Shown here: positions 6,048-13,321 of the stretch, one piece after another
Numbering within the stretch: position 1 is the first letter of the stretch
How the letters are laid out: each line of letters starts with the position of its first letter
Assembly (NCBI GenBank): GCA_001800075.1
Contig: MGUR01000070.1
Location: 1,380 to 16,010 of the forward strand
Direction of reading: 5' to 3'
DNA length: 14,631 bases
From: Elusimicrobia bacterium RIFCSPLOWO2_01_FULL_59_12
GTDB lineage: Bacteria > Elusimicrobiota > Elusimicrobia > 2-01-FULL-59-12
The notes under the pieces: generated by a model
What the model saw: only the letters and a program-made list of their open reading frames with translations
Databases searched by the model: none
What the model was told of the DNA's origin: nothing
Position numbers and translations under genes: made by a program

Positions 6048-6979
6048 GCTTTGGCCGGTGCGGGTTTCTGTTCCAGGAAGAACCGGTAGGTTTCTTCAAG
6101 CCCTTGATCCAGGGAGCGGACCGAGCGCCAGCCCAAGGCCTGCTGAGCGGCGGCCGTGTTCAGCACGCTGCGCTCCAGCTCGCCCGGGCGCGCCGGGGCG
6201 TACACCGGCTTCACATTCCGGCCGTGAATTTTGGCCAGCTTATCGTAAAGCGCGTTGACCGACGCCGGCAGCTGGGTTCCGATATTAAAGATGCCATTTT
6301 CTCCCTTCGTCAAAGCGGCGACATTCGCGGCGACCACATCCCAGACGCTCACGTAATCCCGCTCCTGGCGGCCTGTCCCGAAGATCGTGACGGGCTCGTT
6401 CGCCAGCAATTTACCGATGAATATCGAGATGACGCCCGCCTCGCCCAGAGCGTCCTGGCGCGGGCCGTACACATTCGCATAGCGCAGGAGGGTGTAGGGA
6501 AGGTGGTAATATTTTCCATAGAACTGGATGTAGATTTCGGCGCCCGCTTTGCTGTAGCCGTAGGGCGATTCCGGCCGGAGTTCGTCCGACTCCTGCGCGG
6601 GTTTTTCACACTCGCCGTAAATGGCGCCTCCGGAAGAAGCGAAAATAAACTTGCGGGCGCCGTAGGTGCGGCAGCATTCCAAAAGGCGGAGCGTTCCCAA
6701 AATATTCACGGAGGCGTCGAAGAAGGGGTCCTGCATGGAGCGGCGCACATCGATCTGCGCCGCGTGATGGTTGACGATGTCAAACCCCGATTGGGCAAAA
6801 AGGGTGCTCAGGTTGGGGTCCCGGATGTCCATGGTGACCAGGCGGGCTTTGGGCGCGACGTTTTTTTTCTTCCCCTTTGACAGATCATCGAGCACCGTGA
6901 CTTCGTGGCCCGCGTCCAGGTAGGCATCCACCACATGAGATGCGATAAACCCCGCGCCCCCGGTCACTAAAATTTTCAA
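6044..6979 (-). CDS. NAD-dependent sugar epimerase/dehydratase, GalE-like
   Basis: An extended short-chain dehydrogenase of 311 residues, probably acting on a nucleotide sugar such as UDP-glucose or UDP-N-acetylhexosamine (4-epimerisation). The Rossmann motif is TGGAGFIAS (residues 6-14); the third glycine of the usual GxxGxxG is Ala13, an uncommon variant. The acidic NAD-binding pair is D31-D32. The catalytic region is FASSGGAIYG (113-122) and the Tyr-Lys pair is Y140-x3-K144 in SPYGYSK. LLRYANVYGPRQD (164-176) is typical of UDP-sugar epimerases. The start is a TTG at 6979, with GGAG about 9 nt upstream and 1 nt after the preceding stop; no ATG is available before residue 50. The overlap with the next nucleotidyltransferase gene suggests related substrates. 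Another epimerase or decarboxylase activity is possible. Confidence 0.86.
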   Translation of the reverse strand: MKILVTGGAGFIASHVVDAYLDAGHEVTVLDDLSKGKKKNVAPKARLVTMDIRDPNLSTLFAQSGFDIVNHHAAQIDVRRSMQDPFFDASVNILGTLRLLECCRTYGARKFIFASSGGAIYGECEKPAQESDELRPESPYGYSKAGAEIYIQFYGKYYHLPYTLLRYANVYGPRQDALGEAGVISIFIGKLLANEPVTIFGTGRQERDYVSVWDVVAANVAALTKGENGIFNIGTQLPASVNALYDKLAKIHGRNVKPVYAPARPGELERSVLNTAAAQQALGWRSVRSLDQGLEETYRFFLEQKPAPAKA

Positions 6980-6980
6980 C

Positions 6981-8363
6981 TCAATACGCTCCTTCGTCCG
7001 CCAAAACAGCCGGCAGTGTCCGCAGTAAGATTTTCAAATCCAGGCCGAGCGACCAGTTCTCCAGATAATACAGGTCCAGGTTGACCATTTCTTCGAAGCT
7101 CAGCGCCGCCCGCCCGCTCACCTGCCAGAGCCCGGTGATGCCCGGCTTCACGCGCAGGCGCTTTTTGGCGTTTTCATCGTAGTACGCCGCTTCCCATAAC
7201 ACCTGCGGCCGCGGACCGACAAAACTCATGTCGCCTTTCAGGACGTTCAAGATCTGGGGAATTTCATCCAGGCTCCAGCGCCGCAGGCATTTCCCCACCC
7301 GGGTGATGCGCGGGTCGTTCTTCATCTTGAAGGCCGAACCGGGCCGGTCATTCAATTTTTTGAGATCTTCCAGGAGGTCGTTGGCGTTGGCCACCATCGT
7401 TCGAAACTTATAAAACATGAACGGTTTTAGCCGGAACCCCATACGCTCCTGCGTGTGCAGGATCGGCCCGGGAGAGTCCATGCGGATCAGGAGGGCGATC
7501 GCCAGAAGCGGGAAGAACAGGACCGTCAGCACGAGGAGGCTTAACACGATGTCAAAGCTGCGCTTCAGAAAATAGTCGGCGCCGTGCAGCGACAGCGGCT
7601 TGAGGCGAAACGTGGGGAGTCCGAGGAAGCCGTCCACCACGATCTCGCCGCGCCGGAGCTCCAGGATGTCCGGGACGATTTTGCAGGGAATGTTCACGTG
7701 CTCACAGGCCGCCGCGGCGTCCAGCACGGTCTGGGACGGGAGGCCCCCCTGCGTGAGCAGGACTTCCGAGATGCGGTGTTTACGGATGTGCGCTTCCAGG
7801 GATTCGCCCGCGGGCAGGGTGTCCAGAAAGAGCGCTTCGACAAACGGCTGCTGTTTCGCCATCCGGCGGACGGCCTCCATCATTTTGCCCTTCCCGATGA
7901 TCAGCGTGCGCTGGGGGCCGGCGATCCGGTCCTGAAGGCGGCGCAAAAGCGCTTTGGTGATTTCGCGCAGGAGATAAACGAACGTCAGGCCGTAAACGCA
8001 CCACAGCGCGATGACCAGGCGGGAGTATTCCGTTCCGCGGTAGCCAAACGACATCGCCGCGGCCAGAAGCGAGCAGAGAACAACGCCTTTAAAGATGCGG
8101 ATAAACTCGTCGTAGGCGCTGACAAAGGGTTCCTTGTACGCCCCCATGTAAAAAAAGACGACCAGCCAGAGGGGGAGGAGGGCAAGGAGGGCTTGATGAT
8201 AGATGGCGGCGCCCGGGTAGCCCTTGGTGACCGGGAAAAAACCCAGGAAGAATTCCCAATGGAAACGCGTGAAAAACGCGGTTTCAAAGGCCGCCACCAG
8301 AGCGCAGGCGTCCAGAACGAAAAAGATGGCCCCGAGCCCGGCTTGAAGGGAACGACGTTTCAT
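6981..8363 (-). CDS. Undecaprenyl-phosphate sugar phosphotransferase (initiating transferase, WbaP/WcaJ-type)
   Basis: An inner-membrane enzyme that starts glycan assembly by moving a sugar-1-phosphate from a nucleotide sugar to undecaprenyl phosphate. The 460-residue protein has the complete two-part layout: N-terminal hydrophobic segments at about 10-30, 57-75, 92-107 and 114-132; a soluble Rossmann-like domain at about 150-250 (QRTLIIGKGK); then a further membrane segment at 268-293 and the catalytic domain. The catalytic signatures are YKFRTM (318-323), RITRVGKCLRRWSLDEIPQ (352-370), FVGPRP (381-386) and KPGITGLWQVSGR (406-418). The ATG at 8363 follows the preceding stop by 11 nt with only a weak Shine-Dalgarno. 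It marks the operon as lipid-linked glycan synthesis (exopolysaccharide, capsule or O-antigen). Which sugar it transfers (glucose, galactose, mannose) cannot be told. Confidence 0.95.
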   Translation of the reverse strand: MKRRSLQAGLGAIFFVLDACALVAAFETAFFTRFHWEFFLGFFPVTKGYPGAAIYHQALLALLPLWLVVFFYMGAYKEPFVSAYDEFIRIFKGVVLCSLLAAAMSFGYRGTEYSRLVIALWCVYGLTFVYLLREITKALLRRLQDRIAGPQRTLIIGKGKMMEAVRRMAKQQPFVEALFLDTLPAGESLEAHIRKHRISEVLLTQGGLPSQTVLDAAAACEHVNIPCKIVPDILELRRGEIVVDGFLGLPTFRLKPLSLHGADYFLKRSFDIVLSLLVLTVLFFPLLAIALLIRMDSPGPILHTQERMGFRLKPFMFYKFRTMVANANDLLEDLKKLNDRPGSAFKMKNDPRITRVGKCLRRWSLDEIPQILNVLKGDMSFVGPRPQVLWEAAYYDENAKKRLRVKPGITGLWQVSGRAALSFEEMVNLDLYYLENWSLGLDLKILLRTLPAVLADEGAY

Positions 8364-8374
8364 AGACGGAAATC

Positions 8375-9490
8375 TTATGACATTTCGGACGTGTATTCAA
8401 CGAAGGCCTGGCGCAGGCGTTCGGCGCAGCGTTGACGGGAAAATTGGCGGGCGTGCTGCCGGATCTCTTCGGGATGGAACCGCCGGGTTTCTAAATCTTG
8501 AAGCGCGGACAGCAGCGCCTCCTCGGTGAGCGGGTCAAAAAATATTCCGGTTTTGCCTTCGGTGACCGTTTCCAGCGCTCCCCCCTTCCGGTAAGCGATG
8601 ACGGGGCGGCCCGCGGCCATCGCTTCCAGAGGGACAATCCCGAAATCCTCTTCACCCGGGAAAAGGAGCGCCTGACAATGCGCGTAATGCCAGCGCAGCT
8701 GTTGGGCGTCCGCCCAGCCGGAAAAATGGATATTCGGCCCGGCCAGAGCGCGCAAACGCGGGTAATCGGGCCCTGTCCCGACGATCAGAAGCTGCTTTTG
8801 GAGGCGATTGAAGGCGTTCACCGCCAGGTCGACGCGCTTATAGGGGACCAACGCGCTCACGATGAGATAGAAGGGCGGCGGGGGTTCCCGGTCCGCTTCG
8901 GCCGCAGGCTGAGAAAAATAATCAACATCCACGGGCGGATAGATCACCTCGGCTTCGCGGTGGTAAATGCGCTCGATGCGCCGGCGCACGTTTTCCGAGT
9001 TGGCGATGAAATGGTGCACCCGCGCCGCGGTCGCGACGTCCCATTTTTGCAGCGGGCGCCGCAGCGCGCGCATCGCCAGCCGCGCGCCCAGGCTGGAGCG
9101 GCCGCGTCCGAAATAATCGTCGAACTGGTCCCAGATGTAGCGCATGGGCGTGTGAACGTACGACCAATGCCGGGTCGCCGGCCCCGGAATGGCGCTTTTG
9201 GCCACGCAGTGGCTGGTGCTGACCATCAGGTCATAGTGTTTAAAATCAAATTGTTCGATGGCCCGGGGCATCAGCGGCAGGGTGTAGCGGTAGGTTCGTT
9301 CGATCCCGGGGATTCTTTGAAGGAAAGACGTGTGGATGGCATGCCGTTCGATCAGCGGGCTGACCTTGCCGGGAAGATGCACCAGCGTATAGATGTCCGC
9401 GGCGGGGAAGATCTCGCAAAGCACTTCAAGAACTTTCTCCCCCCCGCGCATCCCGGTGAGCCAGTCATGGATGAGCGCGATTCTAGGCAT
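8375..9490 (-). CDS. Glycosyltransferase family 4 (GT-B)
   Basis: A 371-residue cytoplasmic or membrane-associated retaining glycosyltransferase that would add a sugar from a nucleotide donor to the lipid-linked glycan. The N-terminal acceptor domain begins IALIHDWLTGMRGGEKVLE (the glycine-rich GGEK loop) and includes SYVHTPMRYIWDQF (110-123), a pattern I associate with mannosyl/rhamnosyl-type GT4 enzymes of O-antigen loci. The donor domain has LIVGTGPDYPRL (235-246) and the EX7E motif EDFGIVPLE (Glu281 and Glu289) followed by AMAAGRPVIAY. The ATG at 9490 overlaps the upstream stop by 8 nt, supporting coupling. GDP-mannose or GDP-rhamnose as donor would fit the neighbours but is inference. 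Confidence 0.92.
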   Translation of the reverse strand: MPRIALIHDWLTGMRGGEKVLEVLCEIFPAADIYTLVHLPGKVSPLIERHAIHTSFLQRIPGIERTYRYTLPLMPRAIEQFDFKHYDLMVSTSHCVAKSAIPGPATRHWSYVHTPMRYIWDQFDDYFGRGRSSLGARLAMRALRRPLQKWDVATAARVHHFIANSENVRRRIERIYHREAEVIYPPVDVDYFSQPAAEADREPPPPFYLIVSALVPYKRVDLAVNAFNRLQKQLLIVGTGPDYPRLRALAGPNIHFSGWADAQQLRWHYAHCQALLFPGEEDFGIVPLEAMAAGRPVIAYRKGGALETVTEGKTGIFFDPLTEEALLSALQDLETRRFHPEEIRQHARQFSRQRCAERLRQAFVEYTSEMS

Positions 9491-10388
9491 GAAGGTCGCG
9501 GTAATAGCGAAGCGTATCGCTCAAGCTGTCGGCGAATGAAATGCGCGGCGCCCATTTCCAGCGCCGCAGGGCCTCCGGGTTCCCCCGGCTGACCGGAAGA
9601 GTCCCGGGTCCGCTGCGCGAAGGCAGCACGCGGACTCGGATCGATCGGGAGGCGAGCCGCCGCAGAACGGTCAAAACCTCTTTGGCCCGCCTCGCCCGGC
9701 CGGAGCAGACCTCGTAGATCTGGCCGCTTTGACCCCGTTTGGCGGCGACCAGGATCCCTCGTACGGCATCCCGCACATCCAGAAAGTCCCTTTGAGCGCT
9801 CAGGTTTCTGACTTGAAGCGGGCGGTTCCTTCCGTGCTCGATCTCCGCCACTTGCTGAGCGATACTCCCGGCGAGGTACCCGGGGGGTATGCCGGGTCCA
9901 GTCAGATTGAACAGCCGCGCGATGATGATTTTTTGACCTTCCGCCGCCCTGTGTTGGGCCAGCCGGGTCTGACAGCGTTTAGCCCAGGAGTAAGGATGCA
10001 GCGGGTCCCCGCATTCGGCGGCAGATCCCAACAGCACCAGACCCGCGGAGGGCGCCTTCTTTTCAGCGGCTTGGAGGAGGGTGGCGGTGGTCAAGAGATT
10101 GTCCCGCATCAGGTCTTCGGGCGTGCCGCGCGTCCTGCCCGCGGCGTGGAAGATCCAGGTGGGCCGCAAGCGGGACAGGAGCTTGCGGAGGGCGCGGAGG
10201 TCCGTCAAATCGCACGCCCAGGTATGCGGTCGGGGTCGTCTCAGATGGTGAACGATCGAGAACACCCGCCCGGGGGGCAAGGCGCGGCGCAACTGGTCCA
10301 CCAGGTGCGAACCGATGAACCCTTCAGCGCCTGTGACGACAATCCGGTCATGAGGTCTAAAGTCCAAATTGGGCGTGGTGCTTCTCAA
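9483..10388 (-). CDS. GDP-4-keto-6-deoxymannose reductase-like SDR (RMD family)
   Basis: An extended SDR of 301 residues resembling RMD, which reduces GDP-4-keto-6-deoxy-D-mannose to GDP-D-rhamnose. The cofactor motif is VTGAEGFIGSHLVD (18-31), with HAAG at 81-84. The Tyr-Lys pair is Y133-x3-K137 (PYSWAK), and NLSAQRDFLDVRDAVRG (195-211) followed by IYEVCSG is close to the characteristic RMD pattern. The catalytic serine segment is GSAAECGDP (121-129). The loop between it and the Tyr is only a few residues, much shorter than the roughly 20 usual in relatives. The start is a TTG at 10388 with AGGA 5 nt upstream, overlapping the preceding gene by 32 nt; a second TTG at 10367 is possible. No GDP-mannose 4,6-dehydratase is in the window, so the exact reaction is unproven; another deoxysugar reductase or epimerase is possible. 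Confidence 0.8.
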   Translation of the reverse strand: MRSTTPNLDFRPHDRIVVTGAEGFIGSHLVDQLRRALPPGRVFSIVHHLRRPRPHTWACDLTDLRALRKLLSRLRPTWIFHAAGRTRGTPEDLMRDNLLTTATLLQAAEKKAPSAGLVLLGSAAECGDPLHPYSWAKRCQTRLAQHRAAEGQKIIIARLFNLTGPGIPPGYLAGSIAQQVAEIEHGRNRPLQVRNLSAQRDFLDVRDAVRGILVAAKRGQSGQIYEVCSGRARRAKEVLTVLRRLASRSIRVRVLPSRSGPGTLPVSRGNPEALRRWKWAPRISFADSLSDTLRYYRDLHA

Positions 10389-11076
10389 AATAGTCCTGCG
10401 CGATTTGATAGTGCTCGATGCTCCCGATGTCGAACCACGTGCCGGCGGCTTTATAACAAAGCACGCGTTCCTTTTTTTGCTGGAGTTTTTTCAGCAGATC
10501 GGGCATCGCCATCGGCTTTTCCTTGGGGATGTGCCGGATCGCGCTCCGGTTGAGGACATTGACGCCCATGCTCACGAAATGATTCAGACGGGGTTTCTCT
10601 TCGAAACGGTCGAGGTGGTCGCCGTTGCGCGTACGGACGACCCCGTAATTGATCTCGATGGCCTGCGCGAAGATGCCGATGGTCGCCGCGGCCTTGCGGG
10701 CGACATGAAAATTGTAGAGGGCGCGGTAAGGGAGCGTGGTCAGGATGTCGCCATTCATCACCAGGAAATTGTCGTGCAGCCCGGTGATCAAGGAGAGAGC
10801 CCCCGCGGTCGATAGCGGCCTGGGTTCAGTCACGTAACGGATCGAGAGACCCCATTTTTGACCGTTGCCGAAATAGGCTTCGATCAATTCCGATAAATGA
10901 CCGGTCGAAATGACGATCTCGCGGAAACCGCGCCGGGCGAGCTGTTTCAGAATGACTTCCAGGATGGGAACGTCGCCGATGGGCACGAGGGGTTTGGGAA
11001 GGACGGTGGTGTAGGGGCGCAGGCGGGTTCCCTTTCCGCCGGCGAGAATGACGGCCTGCAGGGGTTCAGAGGACAA
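10357..11076 (-). CDS. Sugar-1-phosphate nucleotidyltransferase (third paralogue)
   Basis: A 239-residue nucleotidyltransferase activating a sugar-1-phosphate. Motifs are LAGGKGTRLRPYTTVLPKPLVPIG (11-34), STAGALSLI in the sugar pocket, FLVMNGDIL with the metal aspartate, RFEEKP, and TWFDIGSIEHYQIAQDYFE near the C-terminus. It sits directly after the LegB-like dehydratase gene, overlapping it by 11 nt, and before the RMD-like SDR gene, so it may make the substrate for one of them. The start is a TTG at 11076; no ATG is available before the signature and the Shine-Dalgarno is weak, so initiation probably relies on coupling. The nucleotide (CTP, GTP, UTP or dTTP) is not readable from sequence. 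Confidence 0.85.
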   Translation of the reverse strand: MSSEPLQAVILAGGKGTRLRPYTTVLPKPLVPIGDVPILEVILKQLARRGFREIVISTGHLSELIEAYFGNGQKWGLSIRYVTEPRPLSTAGALSLITGLHDNFLVMNGDILTTLPYRALYNFHVARKAAATIGIFAQAIEINYGVVRTRNGDHLDRFEEKPRLNHFVSMGVNVLNRSAIRHIPKEKPMAMPDLLKKLQQKKERVLCYKAAGTWFDIGSIEHYQIAQDYFEKHHAQFGL

Positions 11077-12052
11077 AATCGGCGGCCCCCGAAGGCTTCA
11101 GGTGCTGGCGGTAGAAGTCCAGCGACTGGCGCAGCCCGTCGTCGAACGAAACGCGCGGCCGCCAGCCGAGCACCTGGCGGGCGCGGCGGGCGTCGCAAAC
11201 GAGCTCGAAGACTTCACTTTTATCGGGGCGCATCCGGCGGGGGTCCCGAACGGCGCGCGGCGCCTTTTTCCGGCAAAGCGCATAGACGCGATCGACCACC
11301 TCGCCCACTTTCCAGCCGCGGCCCGACCCCACGTTCAGCACCTGCCCGATGGCGTCATCCGATCGCGTGGCGAGGATGAAGGCCTCCGCGGTGTCTTTGA
11401 CAAAATTGAAATCCCGTATCGGGTCCAGCCGCCCCAGCCGGAGCCGTCCGTTGCCATGGAGCGCTTGGGCGATGATGGAGGGAATGACCGCCCGCAGCGA
11501 CTGCCGCGGTCCGAAGGTGTTAAAGGGGCGGATCGTCACCACCGGAACGCCGTAGGAACGCCAATAGCTGTCCGCCAGGAGATCCGCCGCCGCTTTGGAG
11601 GCCGCATAGGGCGACTGGGCTTGGAGGGGGTGGCGTTCATCCATCGGCGTGTATTGCGCGGTCCCGTAGGTTTCGCTGGTGGATGTGTGGACCATGCGCT
11701 TAACGCGGTGGCGGCGGCACGCTTCCAGGACATGCAGCGTCCCTTTCACATTGGTTTCGATGAAGGAGGTCGGAGCCTGGTAGGAATAGGGGATCGCTAT
11801 CAGCGCGGCCAGGTGAAAGACCGCCTCACAACCTTGGACGGCCTGGTCGACCGACCCCGGGTCCCGGACGTCGCCCATGACAATCTCCAGCGCGGGCGAC
11901 GCGAGGCCTCGCAAATGCCCGTAATCGCGGCGCGAGTTGTAATGCGTCAGGGCGCGGACGCGCGCCCCCTCTTTCAACAGCCGCTCCACCAGATGGCTGC
12001 CGATAAAACCGCCCGCCCCGGTGACCAAAACGCGTTTACTTTTTAGATTCAT
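11066..12052 (-). CDS. LegB-like NAD-dependent nucleotide-sugar 4,6-dehydratase
   Basis: An SDR of 328 residues strongly resembling the LegB family, which removes water from UDP-GlcNAc or a related sugar nucleotide to give a 4-keto-6-deoxy sugar. Landmarks are VLVTGAGGFIGSHLVERL (8-25), VFHLAALIAIPYSYQAP (78-94, nearly invariant in LegB-like proteins), HTSTSETYGTAQYTP (122-136), the Tyr-Lys pair Y149-x3-K153 in QSPYAASK, RPFNTFGPRQS (175-185) and DFNFVKDTA (214-222). The ATG at 12052 gives the normal family N-terminus; an in-frame GTG at 12061 is less likely. It is the first gene of the operon. The aminotransferase and synthase genes that normally accompany legionaminic-acid synthesis are not in the window, so the end product is open. 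Confidence 0.88.
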   Translation of the reverse strand: MNLKSKRVLVTGAGGFIGSHLVERLLKEGARVRALTHYNSRRDYGHLRGLASPALEIVMGDVRDPGSVDQAVQGCEAVFHLAALIAIPYSYQAPTSFIETNVKGTLHVLEACRRHRVKRMVHTSTSETYGTAQYTPMDERHPLQAQSPYAASKAAADLLADSYWRSYGVPVVTIRPFNTFGPRQSLRAVIPSIIAQALHGNGRLRLGRLDPIRDFNFVKDTAEAFILATRSDDAIGQVLNVGSGRGWKVGEVVDRVYALCRKKAPRAVRDPRRMRPDKSEVFELVCDARRARQVLGWRPRVSFDDGLRQSLDFYRQHLKPSGAADFVL

Positions 12053-12061
12053 CGAAGGCAC

Positions 12062-12091
12062 TTTCTACCACTTTCCCATCGACGGGGTCAA
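12062..12091 (-). promoter_or_regulatory. Candidate promoter for the ten-gene glycan operon
   Basis: On the minus strand TTGACC (12091-12086) and TAGAAA (12067-12062) are separated by 18 nt, matching sigma-70-type -35 (5 of 6) and -10 (4 of 6) boxes. The predicted transcript start would fall about 3 nt before the ATG at 12052, giving a nearly leaderless mRNA. That is consistent with the lack of a Shine-Dalgarno before that ATG. This is a pattern match only, and the sigma factor preferences of this organism are unknown. Confidence 0.3.
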
Positions 12092-12165
12092 GGCGTAGAG
12101 CCCCAGGATTTTAGGAGGGGCCGTGAGCTTGATTTCCAAGGCTCATTTAAATTACGCTTCTTCGC

Positions 12166-13308
12166 ATGCGGACATCGATCTATTGGAAAGCGGCCGGCGT
12201 GTGCCTCGCGGGGGCGCTTCTCCTATTAACCGCACCGTTCATGCTTCTGCTTCGGCCCGCCTCAGCCGCCGCCATTCATAAGGAACTCGTCTATCTGAGT
12301 TTGATTGACCGGTACATCCGGCCGGGAGACGCCCCCCTCCAGCAGGTCTATGACCTCTTCACGTTCACGCGGATGCACGAGTTCATGTATAAGGGCTATC
12401 CCGTCATCGACAAAGACCCGCTCAACGACCTGGTCCGCGGTATCGGGTGGTGCGATCAGCAGGCCAACCTGATAGTGACGCTGGCGCAGCGACTCGGGAT
12501 CAAGGGGCATATCCTCGCTTTGCACCGAAAGGGCGTTTCCGTTTCACAACATTCCGTCGCGGAAGTCGAAATCGGCGGACGATGGTTTATGTTTGATCCT
12601 TCTCTGGCGCGAATTTATCGGAATCGTTCAACGGGGTCTGTGATGAGCGCCCGGGAGATTCAGGACGCTGTGACCGCAGGTCGTTTTTCCGATCTGATCA
12701 ACATTGTGGAGCCTGGAGAACAGGCAGGCTTGGATCTCTATGCCGGTCCCTTTCGGCCCTTCGGCGTCAATTACAACCAGATCGGTGTTCTGCGGGCGCT
12801 GGTGAGAAGTCTGGCGCGTTTGGACCACCGGTTGTTCGGCAGACTTTTTACGCGTGTTTATCAAGACGCCTATTTCGCCCTTTATGATCGAGGGCGTGCG
12901 CCCGATGATTTGTACCGGCGCGCCAAGCTCTACTACTTGACGGGGCGTTATGAGAAAGCCGACGCTACGTTTGCTGAGGTGCTGGCCGCACCCAAGCCGT
13001 TTTGGGACCGCGGGTCAGCCCTGTTGTGGCGCGGAGTGAATTTGTACCGGATGCACCGTTACCCAGAGTCTCTCCGCACGCTGGAAGAACTCCGGTCATA
13101 CGTGAATGGAATCCCCCCGCGCCAGGGGGGCGTCGATGTTCCGCGGGTCGGCACGTTTGTCATCAATTTATATCAGGAACTTAATTGCTTCGCTCTTGGC
13201 AGGCCTCGGGAAGCGAAGCGGTATGCCGCGGAAAACCAGGAATCCATTCTTTATCGGAAATGGATCGCCAGAAAGCTTCTGGCGAATTCACTCATCCAGC
13301 CTTCGTAG
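12166..13308 (+). CDS. Membrane-anchored or secreted transglutaminase-fold protein with TPR repeats
   Basis: A 380-residue protein of unknown function. Residues 9-35 form one hydrophobic segment ending PASA-AA, either an N-terminal membrane anchor or a cleavable signal peptide, so the rest should lie outside the cytoplasm. Residues about 85-150 match the papain-like transglutaminase core: GWCDQQANLIVTLAQRLGI (Cys96), VSQHSVAEVEIGGRWFMFDP (His129, Asp144), a full Cys-His-Asp triad. Residues about 246-315 look like two TPR units (LYRRAKLYYLTGRYEKADATF and a second beginning ALLWRGVNLYRMHRYPES). The ATG at 12166 is the first start after an in-frame TAA at 12148 and has no clear Shine-Dalgarno. 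It is the only plus-strand gene, divergent from the glycan operon and convergent with a glycosyltransferase gene 13 nt away. A role in processing or organising surface material is plausible but unproven. Confidence 0.82.
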   Translation: MRTSIYWKAAGVCLAGALLLLTAPFMLLLRPASAAAIHKELVYLSLIDRYIRPGDAPLQQVYDLFTFTRMHEFMYKGYPVIDKDPLNDLVRGIGWCDQQANLIVTLAQRLGIKGHILALHRKGVSVSQHSVAEVEIGGRWFMFDPSLARIYRNRSTGSVMSAREIQDAVTAGRFSDLINIVEPGEQAGLDLYAGPFRPFGVNYNQIGVLRALVRSLARLDHRLFGRLFTRVYQDAYFALYDRGRAPDDLYRRAKLYYLTGRYEKADATFAEVLAAPKPFWDRGSALLWRGVNLYRMHRYPESLRTLEELRSYVNGIPPRQGGVDVPRVGTFVINLYQELNCFALGRPREAKRYAAENQESILYRKWIARKLLANSLIQPS

Positions 13309-13321
13309 ATCCCACCGGTTT

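Noticed and set aside
7584..8435. Plus-strand open frame opposite the sugar phosphotransferase
   Set aside because: Charged, low-complexity translation with no motif, fully overlapping a well-supported membrane enzyme gene.
8498..9592. Long plus-strand open frame opposite the GT4 glycosyltransferase
   Set aside because: Antisense shadow of a gene with clear GT4 motifs; biased composition, no family features, no ribosome-binding site.
11048..12046. Long plus-strand open frame opposite the LegB-like gene
   Set aside because: Antisense shadow in high-GC sequence; the minus-strand reading has all SDR motifs.
13309..13321. Shared terminator between the convergent genes
   Set aside because: Only 13 nt separate the two stop codons and no hairpin was found.
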